NCBI GenBank assembly: GCA_015178975.1 | Contig: WHVD01000080.1 | Location: 186,001-250,000 of the forward strand | Source: Hysterangium stoloniferum | Lineage: Eukaryota > Basidiomycota > Agaricomycetes > Hysterangiales > Hysterangiaceae | Reading direction: 5' to 3' | Length of the DNA stretch: 64,000 nt | The notes under the pieces: model-generated | The model's database searches: none | Seen by the model: only the letters and a program-made list of their open reading frames with translations | Told to the model about the DNA's origin: nothing | Made by a program: the position numbers and the translations under genes | Shown: positions 54,005 to 64,000 of the stretch, piece after piece | Numbering within the stretch: position 1 is the first letter of the stretch | How the letters are laid out: every line of letters starts with the position of its first letter

Positions 54005-55164
54005 CTAGTACTTGGTATAGCCTCCCTTGGCCTTCAAAACAGCATCAACCCTTCTAGGCATACTCTCTATCAAGTTCTGACAAGTAGAGGCAGGGATCTT
54101 CTCCCACTCTGTCTGAACCCTCTCCCACAACTCATGAATACTCTTGGGTGCCACTTCATACTCTCCCAGCCTCCTTTTGAGGTAATACCAGAGGTGTTCA
54201 ATTGGATTAAGGTCAGCAGACTGAGGTGGCCATACCATGACCACAAATCCATTGTCTTTAAACCAATTGGTGGCCTTTTTGCTCTTGTGTTTGGGGTCAT
54301 TGTCTTGCTGAAAGTGTTGAGATTAGAGTGCAGGTATGCGTCAATACATCGTGGACGCGAACAAAAAGCGTTTAGTATTACTAAGCAGCTATACAGTAGT
54401 TATCTATTTACATAAGAATGCAAGATTACTAACTAAATATATACTATATTTCAACAGAAAGACCACATCTTCTGTGTTCTTGCCATAATACTCCATGGTT
54501 GCTTGAAGTTCATCTTCCAGAATGCTAACATAAAGGTCAGCATCCATCCTTCCATCAATCTTGGTGGAATATCCTGGTCAAGACACAACATACAGCCCCA
54601 CAACATCAGATTTCCTCCAAACTTGACTGTACCCTCAACCGCCCTATCACTGAGCCCCTCTCCTGCCCTTTTCCACACCCACTTCCTCCCATCTGACCCC
54701 AAACGATTGATTTTGGTCTCATCTGACCAAACAACCCTCTTCCAATCATCCACAGTCCAGTCCTTGTGTGCCAAAGCAAAGTCCATCCTTGCCTTCCTAT
54801 GCCTCTTAGTGAGTAAAGGCCTTTTTCTCTTCACCACAGCCCTCATTCCAGCCTTCTTGAGTGCTCTATGAACAGTCTTCACTGAGATGGACTCTCCAGT
54901 CATATTTTGAAGGATTTTGGTGACCTCAGTGGCACATTCTGCCTTCTGAGAAGTGATTTGTTGGATGGAATAATGAATATCTGAGGGAGAAAGCTTGCAT
55001 GGACGGCCACCAGGTGCTTTGGCAAGTGATGGGCAATGGGTAAAGTGAATTCTGGATATAGTAGAAAGACCTCTGCCAGTGGTTGCAGAGATCTGAGAAG
55101 CAGACTTGCCCTTATTGAGCAAAGTGAGAATGTGGCTAACCTGAGCAGGAGTAAGAGCTTTCAT
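54005..55164 (-). pseudogene. Tc1-1 transposase, disrupted
   Basis: Starts MKALTPAQVSHILTLLNKGK. Two helix-turn-helix DNA-binding parts (residues about 5-40 and 60-110) are joined by GGRPCKLSP. The first catalytic Asp is D148 in VWSDETKINR. The second lies in QQDNDPKHKS (codon 54302-54304) and the Glu in DLNPIEHLW (about 54197-54199), exactly 34 residues apart, so DD34E. The C-terminal end is VLKAKGGYTKY. The gene is interrupted by the 142-base insertion (54315-54456, with GAAAG duplication) and shifts frame between GCMLC and IDGRMDADLY, around 54560-54600, so no full transposase is made. Confidence 0.92.
54315..54456. mobile_element. 142-base LTR-like solo insertion in Tc1-1
   Basis: TGTTGAGATTAG...TATATTTCAACA, flanked by GAAAG at 54310-54314 and 54457-54461. 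TG...CA ends and a 5-base duplication mark it as LTR-type integration, although it is very short. No other copy is in the window. Confidence 0.85.
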
Positions 55165-55776
55165 GGTATAGAATGTTGAGTTGTGGGAATGTTGTTGAAC
55201 TAGAAAGTGAACAGCTATATATATATCTAATTTTGACAGGTCACATGATTAAACAAAACCTTATTTGCCGATAATCAATAAGGTTTTGTGCCAATCATGT
55301 GACTGGGACAAAACCCTTCCAATGTGATTTTATTATTATTTTATTTATAGCATGGGAAATACTAATGCTTATGTCATAATATTTTAAGGGCATATAGATA
55401 ACATGTAGACCTAACCAACCTCCAAATTTCAAGTCTGTATCTACAGTGGTTCTTGAGTTATTCAAGAATCTTTGCACAACTAAAAATCATTGGAAGGGTT
55501 TTGTCCCTCACTGTATATAAGGACAATGACAGGAATAAAGGAAGTCAGTCAGAAAACCTGTATTATATTATATATTTACTGTATTATATAATCATAGAAC
55601 TTTTTCCGAGCCTTTCTTCAACTTAATTATTTGTGAGCCTCTATGTCCTATCTTTGCCTCACACTTTATCAACAGGACGAATTAATACTTCATCAAATGA
55701 GGCATCTTTATTTGATATTGTTGAATATTCTTCGATTGTTTATTCAACTTTATTAAGTAAAATTCGATTCATGACA

Positions 55777-57700
55777 GCTAACCCCTCTCTGACACCAAGA
55801 ATCATTAGATGAGGGGAAACCCGTTGGATTAATTCACGATGCGAACAAATGGGCTCAGACACCTAGATCTTCAACTGAGAAGGCATCAATGCAGTCAACA
55901 GCAACCAAGATCACTCACCTCGTAGAGAGCCTATCAAGAATGGAAGAGGAGCGTGTCCTTAATCCTCGACCTTCCGGACAGCCCCCAGAATGGAAACTCA
56001 CAGATGATTTCGACCCAGCAGGCCCTAAAACATCAGAGGTTGCCACCATGAAAACATTTTGGGCAGAGGACCTACATAAGTTGGTTAACTTAGGACCTGA
56101 CATTCCTACTGACATCTCCTCCCACTTGGAGTATTGACTAAGAATGTCCAAGCCTTTGGAGTAGATGGACGTTTAGGACAAGTAGACATTAAAGTCAATG
56201 TCCCATTGAAAGAAGGTGTGCAACCTATTTCGATGTCAATGTTTCCAACTTCCCCAGCCAATAGGAAGGTCATTGATGAACAAATGGATACTTGGTTTCA
56301 ACAGGGAGTAATTGAACTGTCCAAAAATCCTTGGGGGGCACCAGTCTTTATCATCTATCACAATGGGAACCGCGAGTGGTGATTGACTATAGGAAGTTGA
56401 ACAGCCTAACAGTTCCCAACAAATTCCCATTGCCATGCCAGTCTGAAATCATGCAAGCGCTTTTAGGATCCAACATCCTATCTTCCTTTGACGCATTAGC
56501 CGGCTTTACCCAACTTGAAATGTTAAGAAGATAAACCAAAGACCACCTTCAGATCCCATAGAGGACTGTGGCAATTCAGGAGAATGCCCTTTGGACTTTG
56601 TAATAGACCCTCTATATTCCAGAGAGTTATGCAAACCATACTTGTACCTTACTTATGGATATTCTGCCTAGTTTATATTGACGACATCATGATCTTTTCT
56701 AAGACATGGGACGATCATTTAGAGCATTTAGACCAGGTCCTACAAGCCATAATTGCAGTGGGAATCACTCTCTCGCCCAAAAAGTGTTACATTGGGTATA
56801 ACTTGATTCTATTACTAGGACATAAGATGTCTAGACTCAGTTTTTCGACCCATCAAGAAAAGGTTGCTGCCATACTAGAACTAGCCATGCCTACCAAGAT
56901 AGCAGATCTTCAATGTTTCCTTGGGATGGTTCTGTACTTCTCTGCTTACATACCATTTTATTCCTGGATAGTTGCTCCGCTCTTCAACCTCTTAAAGAAA
57001 GGAGTCTGTTGGACTTGGGATTCCGAACATGCCCAAGCTTTTGAAGACATCAAGGTTGCATTGAGCTCTGCTCCAGTACTCGGACACCCCACGAGTGGCA
57101 TGCCTTATCGGCTATACACGGACGCTTCGGACTTCACACTGGGATGTTGTCTTCAACAAATACAGAAAATGACACTCAAGGACCTAAAAGATACTAAAAT
57201 CTATGCCCAAGCAAGATCAGCCTTTGATCAATCTCGAGACGTGCCCATTTTCGTTACTCATTATAAAACCAAGGAGCCAGACTTCATTTGGACGGATTCC
57301 TGGGCCTCAGATTTTGATGACACCAGTGTCACTGTCAAGCGCATCATTGTCTATTGGAGCCGCACACTCAAGAAAGCAGAATGTAATTACTCAGCCACAG
57401 AGCGAGAAGTGTTAGCTGCTAAAGAGGGACTAGTCCATTTCCAGCCCTTTATTGAGGGAGAACATATCCTTCTGATCACTGACCATGCAGTGTTACAATA
57501 GGCCAGATCTTACGAGAATACCAATTGTCGACTGGCCACATGGGGGGTGGTATACGCTGCATACCCCGGTCTGGAAAGCTTACATTGAGTGGGACAGATA
57601 CACAGCAATGTTGACCCACTGTCTAGACTTCCTCGAGTACCTGACTGTGCTAGTCCCACAAGAGACGACCTCTTACCAATTGTAGTGGATTCTCACAACC
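55777..57700 (+). pseudogene. Gypsy-2 reverse transcriptase and RNase H (fossil)
   Basis: RT blocks: GVIELSKNPWGAPVF, YRKLNSLTVPNKFPLPCQSE, MPFGLCNRPSIFQRVMQTIL (56584 on), the YIDDIMIFSKTWDDH box near 56680, and LLLGHKMSRLSFSTHQEK. RNase H: LYTDASDFTLGCCLQQIQKM, WSRTLKKAECNYSATEREVL and LITDHAVLQ (to about 57500). Same lineage as Gypsy-1 pol. Broken at several places. Confidence 0.88.
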
Positions 57701-59745
57701 AGAATGACAACGAGACATTATGGGAGAACAAACCAGCGGAAAAGGCCATCTTCCTCACTCACCATGAGTTAGTCGAACCAGTTGGGACAATGGAAGAAGT
57801 CCCCCAAATGAAATGGGATTTACACAACCTCCCCAGAAATAATGAAATTGACGAGGCGACCTTTAATCTCTCGAACCCCCAATTGCTTATAGAAATCAAT
57901 GAGAATTATGTCAAGAAACTTCGTGACGGATATTAGAAAGATCCCACCTTCAGAAATCATTACACCGCCGATCCCATTTCCCCAAATATGGTAGCTACCC
58001 CTTCGCACTATTTCATTGGCAAGAATAAACTATTATTCTTTCAAGATTCAGACTGGAAAAGTCGAATCTGCATACCTAGCAGCATGACGTCAACCATACT
58101 CAAATTGATACATGACAACCCCTTCGAAGGAGCTCATGCAGGCAGTCACAGACTTTTTCAGCTGATGAAGGACCAGTTTTTCTGGCCGAGGATGTTGCAG
58201 GACTGTGTGGTGTATGCTCGCAGCTGTGACATATGCCAGAAAACTAAGGTTGATCATTCCCCTCAACAAGGAGCTTGTCACAAATCGATTATTCTTCAAT
58301 AAAGTCGAATAATATTCTACTGATCAAATCGAAAGCCTTGTTTGACAAAGTATATATTTGCCCTGTCAATGAAGTAAGAGGCTATTACCAGTCGTGAGAA
58401 CTTATGGAAGTATTTGTCGAAGAAGTTACGACAAGATAGAATTACTAGTTTCACTAATTTACAGATATTTCGACTGACTTCCCTTGCTCCTTTCGTAGCC
58501 CTTTTCTTTATATCATTATGACTATGTTATGAACTAATAATGAAATCATACATGACGTTGAAATGAGACATGTCGAAAGAGATTTGATGTTGTCAAATAA
58601 TGTTCAGGTTTATCAAGTCGAATTCAATGAGTCGAAGAGTTGTCGAAAATTACCTTTGATTGTTTGTGACAATGGTGTGACTTGTGACAGTTGTGACAGA
58701 GCTCTTTGACCCATGGATGTACCCTTAAGGCCATTTGAGGTTGTCTCAATGGACCTGATTACCAGATTGCCTCCTTCTGCAAAGGGTGCTTACTCAGCCA
58801 TCTTTGTCACTGTGGATAAACTCATATGTTTTTTAATTTGTGAGCCCATGACTTCAGATCTATCCGCAGAAGGATTCGCATGAATCTTTGTGAATAAAGT
58901 AGCCGTTCCTTTTGGCCTACCCTCAAGGATAATCTGTGATCAAGACAAGAGATGGATCTGTAGGTTCCTGGAGAGAGGTCTGCAAGGTATACGGAAGCAC
59001 CCTTGCGGTATCCTCATCCCATCATCCTCAAACTGACGGTCAAATGGAGAATGCTAATGCTATCATTGAGCAAATGCTCAGAGCATACTGCGCTTCTTCG
59101 AAAGAGGAATAGTCTAAATGGACTCAGGTGGTGGCTCATACCTACAATTCGACGGTTCAGAGTTCAACAAGCTATGCACTGGCACCCTTTAGCCGACCAA
59201 TGGATCTTAGAATTGGAAAACCATCAACAGGTGGTGCGGGATTTGATTGCGCAAGCACAAGAAATGCAAGCTCGCAGCTACAATAAGAAAAGGAGATCGG
59301 TGGAAAATATCTCAGAAAGAGATTATGTTCTAATCAATCCCCATTCTCTCGAGCTTGTTGAAACCAAAGGACCTGGGAGGAAACTTATACAAAGATGGAT
59401 AGGGCCGTTCAAAGTCTTGAAGAAGATTAATCCTCAAGTCTTTTGACTCTGCATTCCCTCGGAATATCAACTACACCTAGTGATCAACTGAGACCATCTT
59501 AAAAAGTACCATCTCTCCCCCAAGGAATTTGGATCAAGGGAGCTACTCGAGAATCCTCAGGAACTAGACTGTAATGACGAGGAGTATGAAGTAGAAGCTA
59601 TGGTAGGACACAAAAGGCATTGAAATCAACTCCTTTCGATGGAAAGGATATGGACCAGAAGAGGACACCTGGTTAAATGGCAACGACCTTCATAACACCC
59701 CCGCTCTTCTCAGAGCTTACAAAACTATTTATCAAATCTAATGAT
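57701..59745 (+). pseudogene. Gypsy-2 integrase and chromodomain, plus copy (fossil)
   Basis: A spacer region with EPVGTMEEVPQMKWDLHNLP (57770 on), then the zinc-binding part HDNPFEGAHAGSHRLFQLMK and RSCDICQKTKVD (about 58110-58250), a Gypsy-3 LTR insertion, core pieces to about 59200, the GPY/F-like IGPFKVLKKINPQVF (59400-59446) and a chromodomain WKGYGPEEDTWLNGNDL (about 59640-59690). Matches the minus copy at 340-3222. Several breaks. Confidence 0.86.
58276..58698 (-). mobile_element. Solo LTR, Gypsy-3 family
   Basis: 423 bases, TGTCACAAATCGATTATTC...CAGTTGTGACA, flanked by GAGCT at 58271-58275 and 58699-58703. Confidence 0.95.
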
Positions 59746-59937
59746 CATTTCACCTTCTCATGACGACAACACTGTTTATTTACTTTTAACTCTACTCTTC
59801 ACTATTCATCCCCCTTGGCCTTTCACCTCAAAACCGAGCAGAGCTTAAAAGTAATATAAAATATGTAAATCCACTAAAGAAGATTTTATCCCCCTATCTC
59901 TTCCCTCCACGTCAACCTCTCAAATCAGTACACTATG
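59746..59937 (+). other. Spacer between pol and ORF3, Gypsy-2
   Basis: AT-rich and non-coding. It corresponds to 120-340 in the minus copy and, by position, to the Gypsy-1 spacers. An LTR is inserted near its end. Confidence 0.55.
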
Positions 59938-60565
59938 TGTGAAGAGTGGTGGAAGTTCTAACCATTCTATATATGAAGAATATTGACTGTTTAGGTATGA
60001 CATGTAGATGTATTGACTGTCTAAGTCTAATACACACTGAACAAGTATTGACTACTTAGTTCAATACATTTGAATGAAGTAGCTATCTAAAGTAGAGTAG
60101 AGAGCTAAAACAAATAAAGGGAATTGACTGTTAAGTGTGATTCCGAATGACTGCTCAAGTGTAGAAAAGAGTAACAAGAGTCGAATAATACAGTGCCTCA
60201 AAAAACCCTTCTCATGTTTTATACTTCAGATGTATATCCTGTGTAACTCAAAGAATAAAAATGGAAAAATATCAAAAATATTTCTAAATATACTCTTTCA
60301 TATCTAGATTGTGGAAGTACAATACCATTACATAATCTCCAAATATGGAAATACTACAAATATTTATATACAAGAGACTCATGAGAAGGTTTTTTTTGCT
60401 GGCAGGTTTGATGACTGTAAGTTTTTATAGTCATGTAACTTTGTTGATTTTTCCAGTTGGGTCCTATCAACAAAATAACATGATGTCACATTATGTCACA
60501 TGACCATGTTGTACTGGAGTATAAATATATGGCCTTTAGCAACCAGCAATGCCTTAATTCCCAAA

Positions 60566-61904
60566 ATGTGCACTTTGTCTCTTGTCAGCCAGAATCATAT
60601 CCTCTCATTGCTTGATATTGGCCATTCAGCTAGCCACATTGCAGCTCCTGTTAAAACTGCCTCCACTGTCTCCAAAACCTTCTGGAACCTTCTAGAACCT
60701 TCTAGAAGCTTCCAGCATGTTCCAGGGTATTCCCAGTTCATTTCCCATGACAGCTGTCAATCAGCTGTCAGTTTCCATTCAAGCTGTCAATCAGCTGTCA
60801 CTTATGACAGCTGTCAACCAGCTGTCAACCAGCTGTCACTTATGACAGCTGACAAGCCTACTGATGTATAACATATATAAGCTTGTAGTTAGTGACCTGA
60901 ATAGCAACAACTTTCCTCAGACTTGTGTGTGTCACGTGTCACAGTAAGTCACAGGTCACTTTTAACAGCTCCTACTGGTCATAGCATTTCCACAGTCTCT
61001 AAACTTCACTCTAAGCATTGTTCTCATCTCTCTAAGTCCATTGGTAGTCATCCCTCAAAGCTTTCCCCTACCAACATTCACTATGCAGTGCCTCATCAGC
61101 CCTGGGAAGGCTGACACTGCTGTTGATGTGACCAAAGCCCTTAGGAATCTCACCAACCAGTCCATCTCTACCCAAACTGTGCACAATAGTCTCAAGATGG
61201 TTGGGATGAAGGCTGTGATGAAGAAGAAAAAGCCCCTTCTCAGCAAGAAGCATAGGAAGGCAAGGATGGACTTTGCTATAGCACATCAGCATTTGACTGT
61301 GGAGGACTGGAAGAAGGTGGTGTGGTCTGATGAAACCAAAATCAACAGGTTGGGATCAGATGGGAGGAAGTGGATCTGGAAAAAGGCTGGGGAGGGCTTG
61401 AGTAATAGGCTGGTTTAGGGGACTCAGAAGTTTGGAGGAGGATCTGTAATGGTATGGGGATGCATGCTGTGGGAAGGACCTGGGTATGCTTGCAAGATAT
61501 ATTGGAGGATGGATGGAGACCTTTATCTCAAGATTATGGAGGAGGACCTTCAAGCCAGCCTCAACTATTATGGAAAATCTGTAGGTGATGTCATCTTCCA
61601 GCAAGATAATGACCCCAAACATACCTGCAAGAAGGCCCAGACTTGGTTTCAATATAATGATTTCAATGACCTCCCATGGCCAGCACATTCTCCAGACCTC
61701 AACCCCATTTAACACTTGTGGAATCATATCAAGAGGAGGCTGGGGGAGTATGAGGTTGAACCAAAAGGGATACTGGAGTTGTGGGAGAGGGTGGAGGAGG
61801 AGTGGAACAACATTGATGCAGAGGTGTATCAGAATTTGATTGGGAGTATGCCTAGGAGGTTTGCAGCTGTGTTGAAGGCAAAGGGTGGCTATACCAAGTA
61901 CTGA
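60566..61904 (+). pseudogene. Tc1-2 transposase, disrupted
   Basis: Starts MCTLSLVSQNHILSLLDIGH with an N-terminal helix-turn-helix. A Copia-2 LTR (60649-60967) interrupts it and the frame shifts near 61090-61110. The catalytic core follows with VWSDETKINRLGSDGRKWIW, GGGSVMVWGCMLWEGPGYAC, FQQDNDPKHTCKKAQTWF and SPDLNPI, ending VLKAKGGYTKY at 61904. A stop lies at 61415-61417, and the codon expected to be the catalytic Glu, 34 residues after the second Asp, is TAA (61710-61712), one base from GAA. The copy cannot make a working enzyme. Confidence 0.92.
60649..60967 (+). mobile_element. Solo LTR, Copia-2 family
   Basis: 319 bases, TGTTAAAACTGCC...CACTTTTAACA, flanked by GCTCC at 60644-60648 and 60968-60972. 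Its CAGCTG array differs in length from other copies. Confidence 0.95.
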
Positions 61905-62524
61905 ATATAAGTAGTTTTGTGGGTCAGAGTGGTCAGCAAAAAATCCCTTCTTATGAGTCTCTTGTATATAGATATTTGTAGTATTTCCATATTTGGAGAT
62001 TATGTAATGGTATTGTACTTCCACAATCTAGATATGATAGAGCATATTCACAAATATTCTTGATATTTATACATTTTTATTCTTTGAGTTATCAGGGATA
62101 TAAACCTGAAGTACAAAATATGAGAAGGGTTTTTTGAGGCTGTAGAGTAGCGTGGATGTGGTCCATGCAGATTGAGATATAGATGGAGTTTCGACTGGTA
62201 CAGTTTGAAACTCTGATTGTGTAGATAGTTAAAGCCCATCTGTGACGGTCGAGACAATACTCCAATCACAACTTACAGGACACTAACTGGGTGTCTGGGT
62301 AAGTCGTGGTTGTAGGGTAAAAAGTGTCTGAGTTCTAATTACGGGCACTAGAATACATAAGTCTGGGGTGTATGTGCCCACAAGAGTCGATGTACCGCAT
62401 ACATAGGTCGTCGAACTAATATAAGTGTATAATAAAATAGAGAGAAAGAAGAAATAATAATGGAAATATAGTATGGGCTCATCCAGACTATCTTTCCTAA
62501 GCATATTTCGCCATACCTCTCACA

Positions 62525-64000
62525 CTATGTCGTAGGAACAACAACCCAAACCCAAGTTCCCCAACTTCAAAAGAATACCGCGACCCCAACCTATTAATAC
62601 TTCTACCACATCATTTCGTACTGAAAACGTCGAGCACTGTATGGGTGATTCTGGGATGCCATCATCGATGCACTCCACCTCACAGGACAATATGGCAGGA
62701 ACCTCCACCAACTCAGGGAGCAGAACTGCTTTCACTCCATATACTCCTCCCCCCAGACCCCGACTTCCCAACTTTAAAAGGATACCTTGACCCCAAACAA
62801 CAGTTCCTCCTTCCCCACCACCTCGAACAGAAATTGTTGAGCACCTGGGGGAGGCCTCTTTGTCCACATACCCTACGTGGACAGACCCCATTCCAAAAGC
62901 TACACACCTGTCCTCTGGTACTTGGGGGCTCCCTCGGGAACATGGAGCGAAACCCTCCCACCCCCTTGTAGTATCTTCCCTTCCACCAAGGAGGAGATCT
63001 GGAAAAAATGGCAGTCCGAGGCTTTCTCCATGCAGATTCAGGAGGAATTAAAAATGCTCAAGAGGAAGAGGAGGGAGGAGTACTTAGAAGGACAGCAAAA
63101 GAGGGGTGCTAGGGATAATGTCCTGTGAAGAGTCAATACATTCTGACCGCTCAATATACAAAGAATAGTGTTTATTCAACTACTATTAGAAAGTATTGAC
63201 CATTCAGTACAATACTATAGATTTCTAGACTGATAGTACTAGTATAGGGATGCACTACACGTCACAAGAGCAACTGTACAGTTGCTCGTGATGACTAGAA
63301 CAAGAGAATAGAAGAGTTGACCCTTACGGTACAACTTGTAGCTAGAAGTAAGAGAGATAATCAGCGAAAGACTGAATATCTAGGGTAGAGAGATAGCAGC
63401 ACGAGTCGACTACAGTGTCGACGAGCACAGAGTCTTGAGAGTGGAACTCGACCTTCATGGTTCGAGTCCAAATACTATTAGTATGCAAGAAGACACTACC
63501 TTTATGGGTAGCTGAGATATTACCCTTGACACCTCTTGCTATTCGACATCTGAGTCATTACGAGGTGGTGTCTGCTGGGTAAAAGTGTCTGTCGTTTGAT
63601 GCCAAGAGTGCCCATAGATATACACAAGGCTTCGAACTAAGAAATAAGGGTATGCTCGAAAGATATAAAGAATTAAAGAAAAGAAATAAAAGCTAGATAA
63701 TAAAGTACTATAATATGTCTATTATTCCACAGTCCAATCATGATATATGCATACCCTTCACATGTCCCCTCAAAGTGGACACGGCAGGAATGGAGGAGAA
63801 TGGAAGGAAATAACAACCCTTCAACCATCGCTCCCCCCCTGGGCCATAAATGGATGGATTTTGCTGAGATGGATTGCAGCGACAGGGGCACACCATGTGT
63901 TCGGAGTGTAGGACAGAAAATCAGGAAAGAAAAAGATGTGGTCACCTTCTACTGTTGGGACAAAGTACGGAGGATCAAACTACAAAGCATTGCATTGCAA
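62525..64000 (+). pseudogene. Gypsy-2 ORF3 (extra ORF after pol), continues past the window
   Basis: The N-terminal part contains the motif FPNFKRIP near 62550-62580 and again as LPNFKRIP near 62765-62790, each followed by a stretch with VEH; Gypsy-1 ORF3 has LPKFKKVP once. A basic, Arg/Lys-rich helix (about 63020-63120) precedes a solo Gypsy-1 LTR (63124-63762). After it, PPLGHKWMDFAEMDCSDRGT parallels PPPGEKWADFVETDDSEGGT of Gypsy-1 and RRIKLQSIAL parallels RRIKLQRIVL. So ORF3 is shared by both families though diverged. Some breaks are present. Confidence 0.78.
63124..63762 (-). mobile_element. Solo LTR, Gypsy-1 family
   Basis: 639 bases, TGTGAAGAGTCAATAC...ATACCCTTCACA, flanked by TGTCC at 63119-63123 and 63763-63767, inside ORF3 of Gypsy-2. 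Confidence 0.95.

Larger units (their letters stand above)
53767..55513 (-). mobile_element. Tc1-1 (Tc1/mariner DNA transposon)
   Basis: Terminal inverted repeats of about 210 bases start CAGTGAGGGACAAAACCC at both ends, with TA at 53765-53766 and 55514-55515. Each repeat holds an inner inverted copy of its own end: GGGACAAAACCCTTCCAATG at 53773-53792 faces its complement at 53956-53975, and the same holds for 55488-55507 and 55305-55324. It encodes one transposase (minus). A 142-base LTR-like insertion sits inside. Confidence 0.95.
53534..55776 (+). mobile_element. Solo LTR related to Gypsy-3, carrying Tc1-1
   Basis: TGTCACGAATG...CGATTCATGACA, flanked by GCTAA at 53529-53533 and 55777-55781. 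Without Tc1-1 it is about 494 bases. The 3' part (CAACAGGACGAATTAATACT, GATTCATGACA) parallels the Gypsy-3 LTR but is well diverged, so it is a sister family. Orientation is taken from that match. Confidence 0.9.
60191..62142 (+). mobile_element. Tc1-2 (Tc1/mariner DNA transposon)
   Basis: Terminal inverted repeats of about 215 bases, CAGTGCCTCAAAAAACCCTT on the left and CAGCCTCAAAAAACCCTTCT (minus strand) on the right, with TA at 60189-60190 and 62143-62144. As in Tc1-1, each repeat has an inner inverted copy of its end (ACCCTTCTCATG facing CATGAGAAGGTT). A Copia-2 LTR is inserted at 60649-60967. Confidence 0.94.
59938..62524 (-). mobile_element. Solo LTR, Gypsy-2 family, carrying Tc1-2
   Basis: TGTGAAGAGTGGTGG...ATACCTCTCACA, flanked by CTATG at 59933-59937 and 62525-62529. 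The minus Gypsy-2 copy shows the empty site near 110. Tc1-2 occupies 60191-62142. Confidence 0.94.
48683..64000 (+). mobile_element. Gypsy-2 (Ty3/gypsy chromovirus with ORF3), plus copy, open to the right
   Basis: 5' LTR 48683-49316, primer site region GTGGTGATCTGGGCTGGACTG, ORF1, gag, protease, RT, RNase H, integrase, chromodomain, spacer and ORF3 reaching the window end. Insertions: a Copia-1 LTR (49989-50350), an LTR carrying Tc1-1 (53534-55776), a Gypsy-3 LTR (58276-58698), a Gypsy-2 LTR carrying Tc1-2 and a Copia-2 LTR (59938-62524), and a Gypsy-1 LTR (63124-63762). It is a broken fossil with many breaks. The 57 bases before it (48626-48682) match nothing else here. Confidence 0.9.

Noticed and set aside
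53767-55513. A Polinton or other large DNA virus-like element
   Set aside because: No capsid, polymerase B or retroviral-type integrase with long terminal repeats of that class is present; the DNA transposons are plain Tc1/mariner elements.

Overview
The window is a deeply nested pile of transposable elements with no recognisable host gene. It most likely comes from a filamentous fungus, probably a basidiomycete. The grounds are chromodomain Ty3/gypsy elements, Ty1/copia elements and fungal-looking Tc1/mariner elements packed together, plus short introns of about 56 bases in an antisense gene. The genus cannot be told. A heterochromatic or pericentromeric island is a reasonable inference. All element names here are working names: Gypsy-1, Gypsy-2, Gypsy-3, Copia-1, Copia-2, tTRIM (a miniature LTR element whose LTRs carry a tRNA-like gene), tLTR-2, and Tc1-1 and Tc1-2.

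Layout. 1-3292: a minus-strand Gypsy-2 remnant with two solo LTRs in it, ended by a tTRIM LTR (3293-3490). 3491-20068: Gypsy-1 copy 1 (minus), which itself holds a Gypsy-3 (4633-9416) and several solo LTRs. 20069-35755: Gypsy-1 copy 2 (minus), inserted into the 5' LTR of copy 1 and holding solo tTRIM, Copia-1, Copia-2 and other LTRs plus a Copia-1 (29073-34352), which in turn holds two complete tTRIMs. 35756-44173: a rearranged mosaic of LTR pieces, a tandem tTRIM, a plus-strand Gypsy-1 3' end, a Copia-1 fragment and a plus-strand Gypsy-1 5' end. 44174-48625: Copia-2 (plus) with a second kind of tRNA-bearing solo LTR inside. 48683-64000: Gypsy-2 (plus), running off the right edge, with two Tc1/mariner elements and many solo LTRs inside it.

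Most boundaries rest on TG...CA ends with matching 5-base target duplications, or on TA duplications for Tc1. These can be read directly and allow the order of insertion to be reconstructed. The retroelements are broken fossils, although Copia-1 and tTRIM are young: the paired LTRs differ at only one to a few positions.

Most notable points. (1) tTRIM is a roughly 570-base element with two 251-base LTRs, a 66-67-base middle with a primer site and a polypurine tract, and in each LTR a tRNA-like cloverleaf with A box, B box and T-run terminator. It resembles plant Cassandra, but with a tRNA in place of 5S rRNA. (2) A second, unrelated 244-base solo LTR also carries a tRNA-like unit. (3) Gypsy-1 and Gypsy-2 share an extra, long, unidentified ORF between pol and the 3' LTR. 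(4) Gypsy-3 carries an antisense, apparently intron-containing Cys-rich and coiled-coil gene. (5) The two ends of Gypsy-1 copy 2 now lie in opposite orientation, which indicates an inversion.
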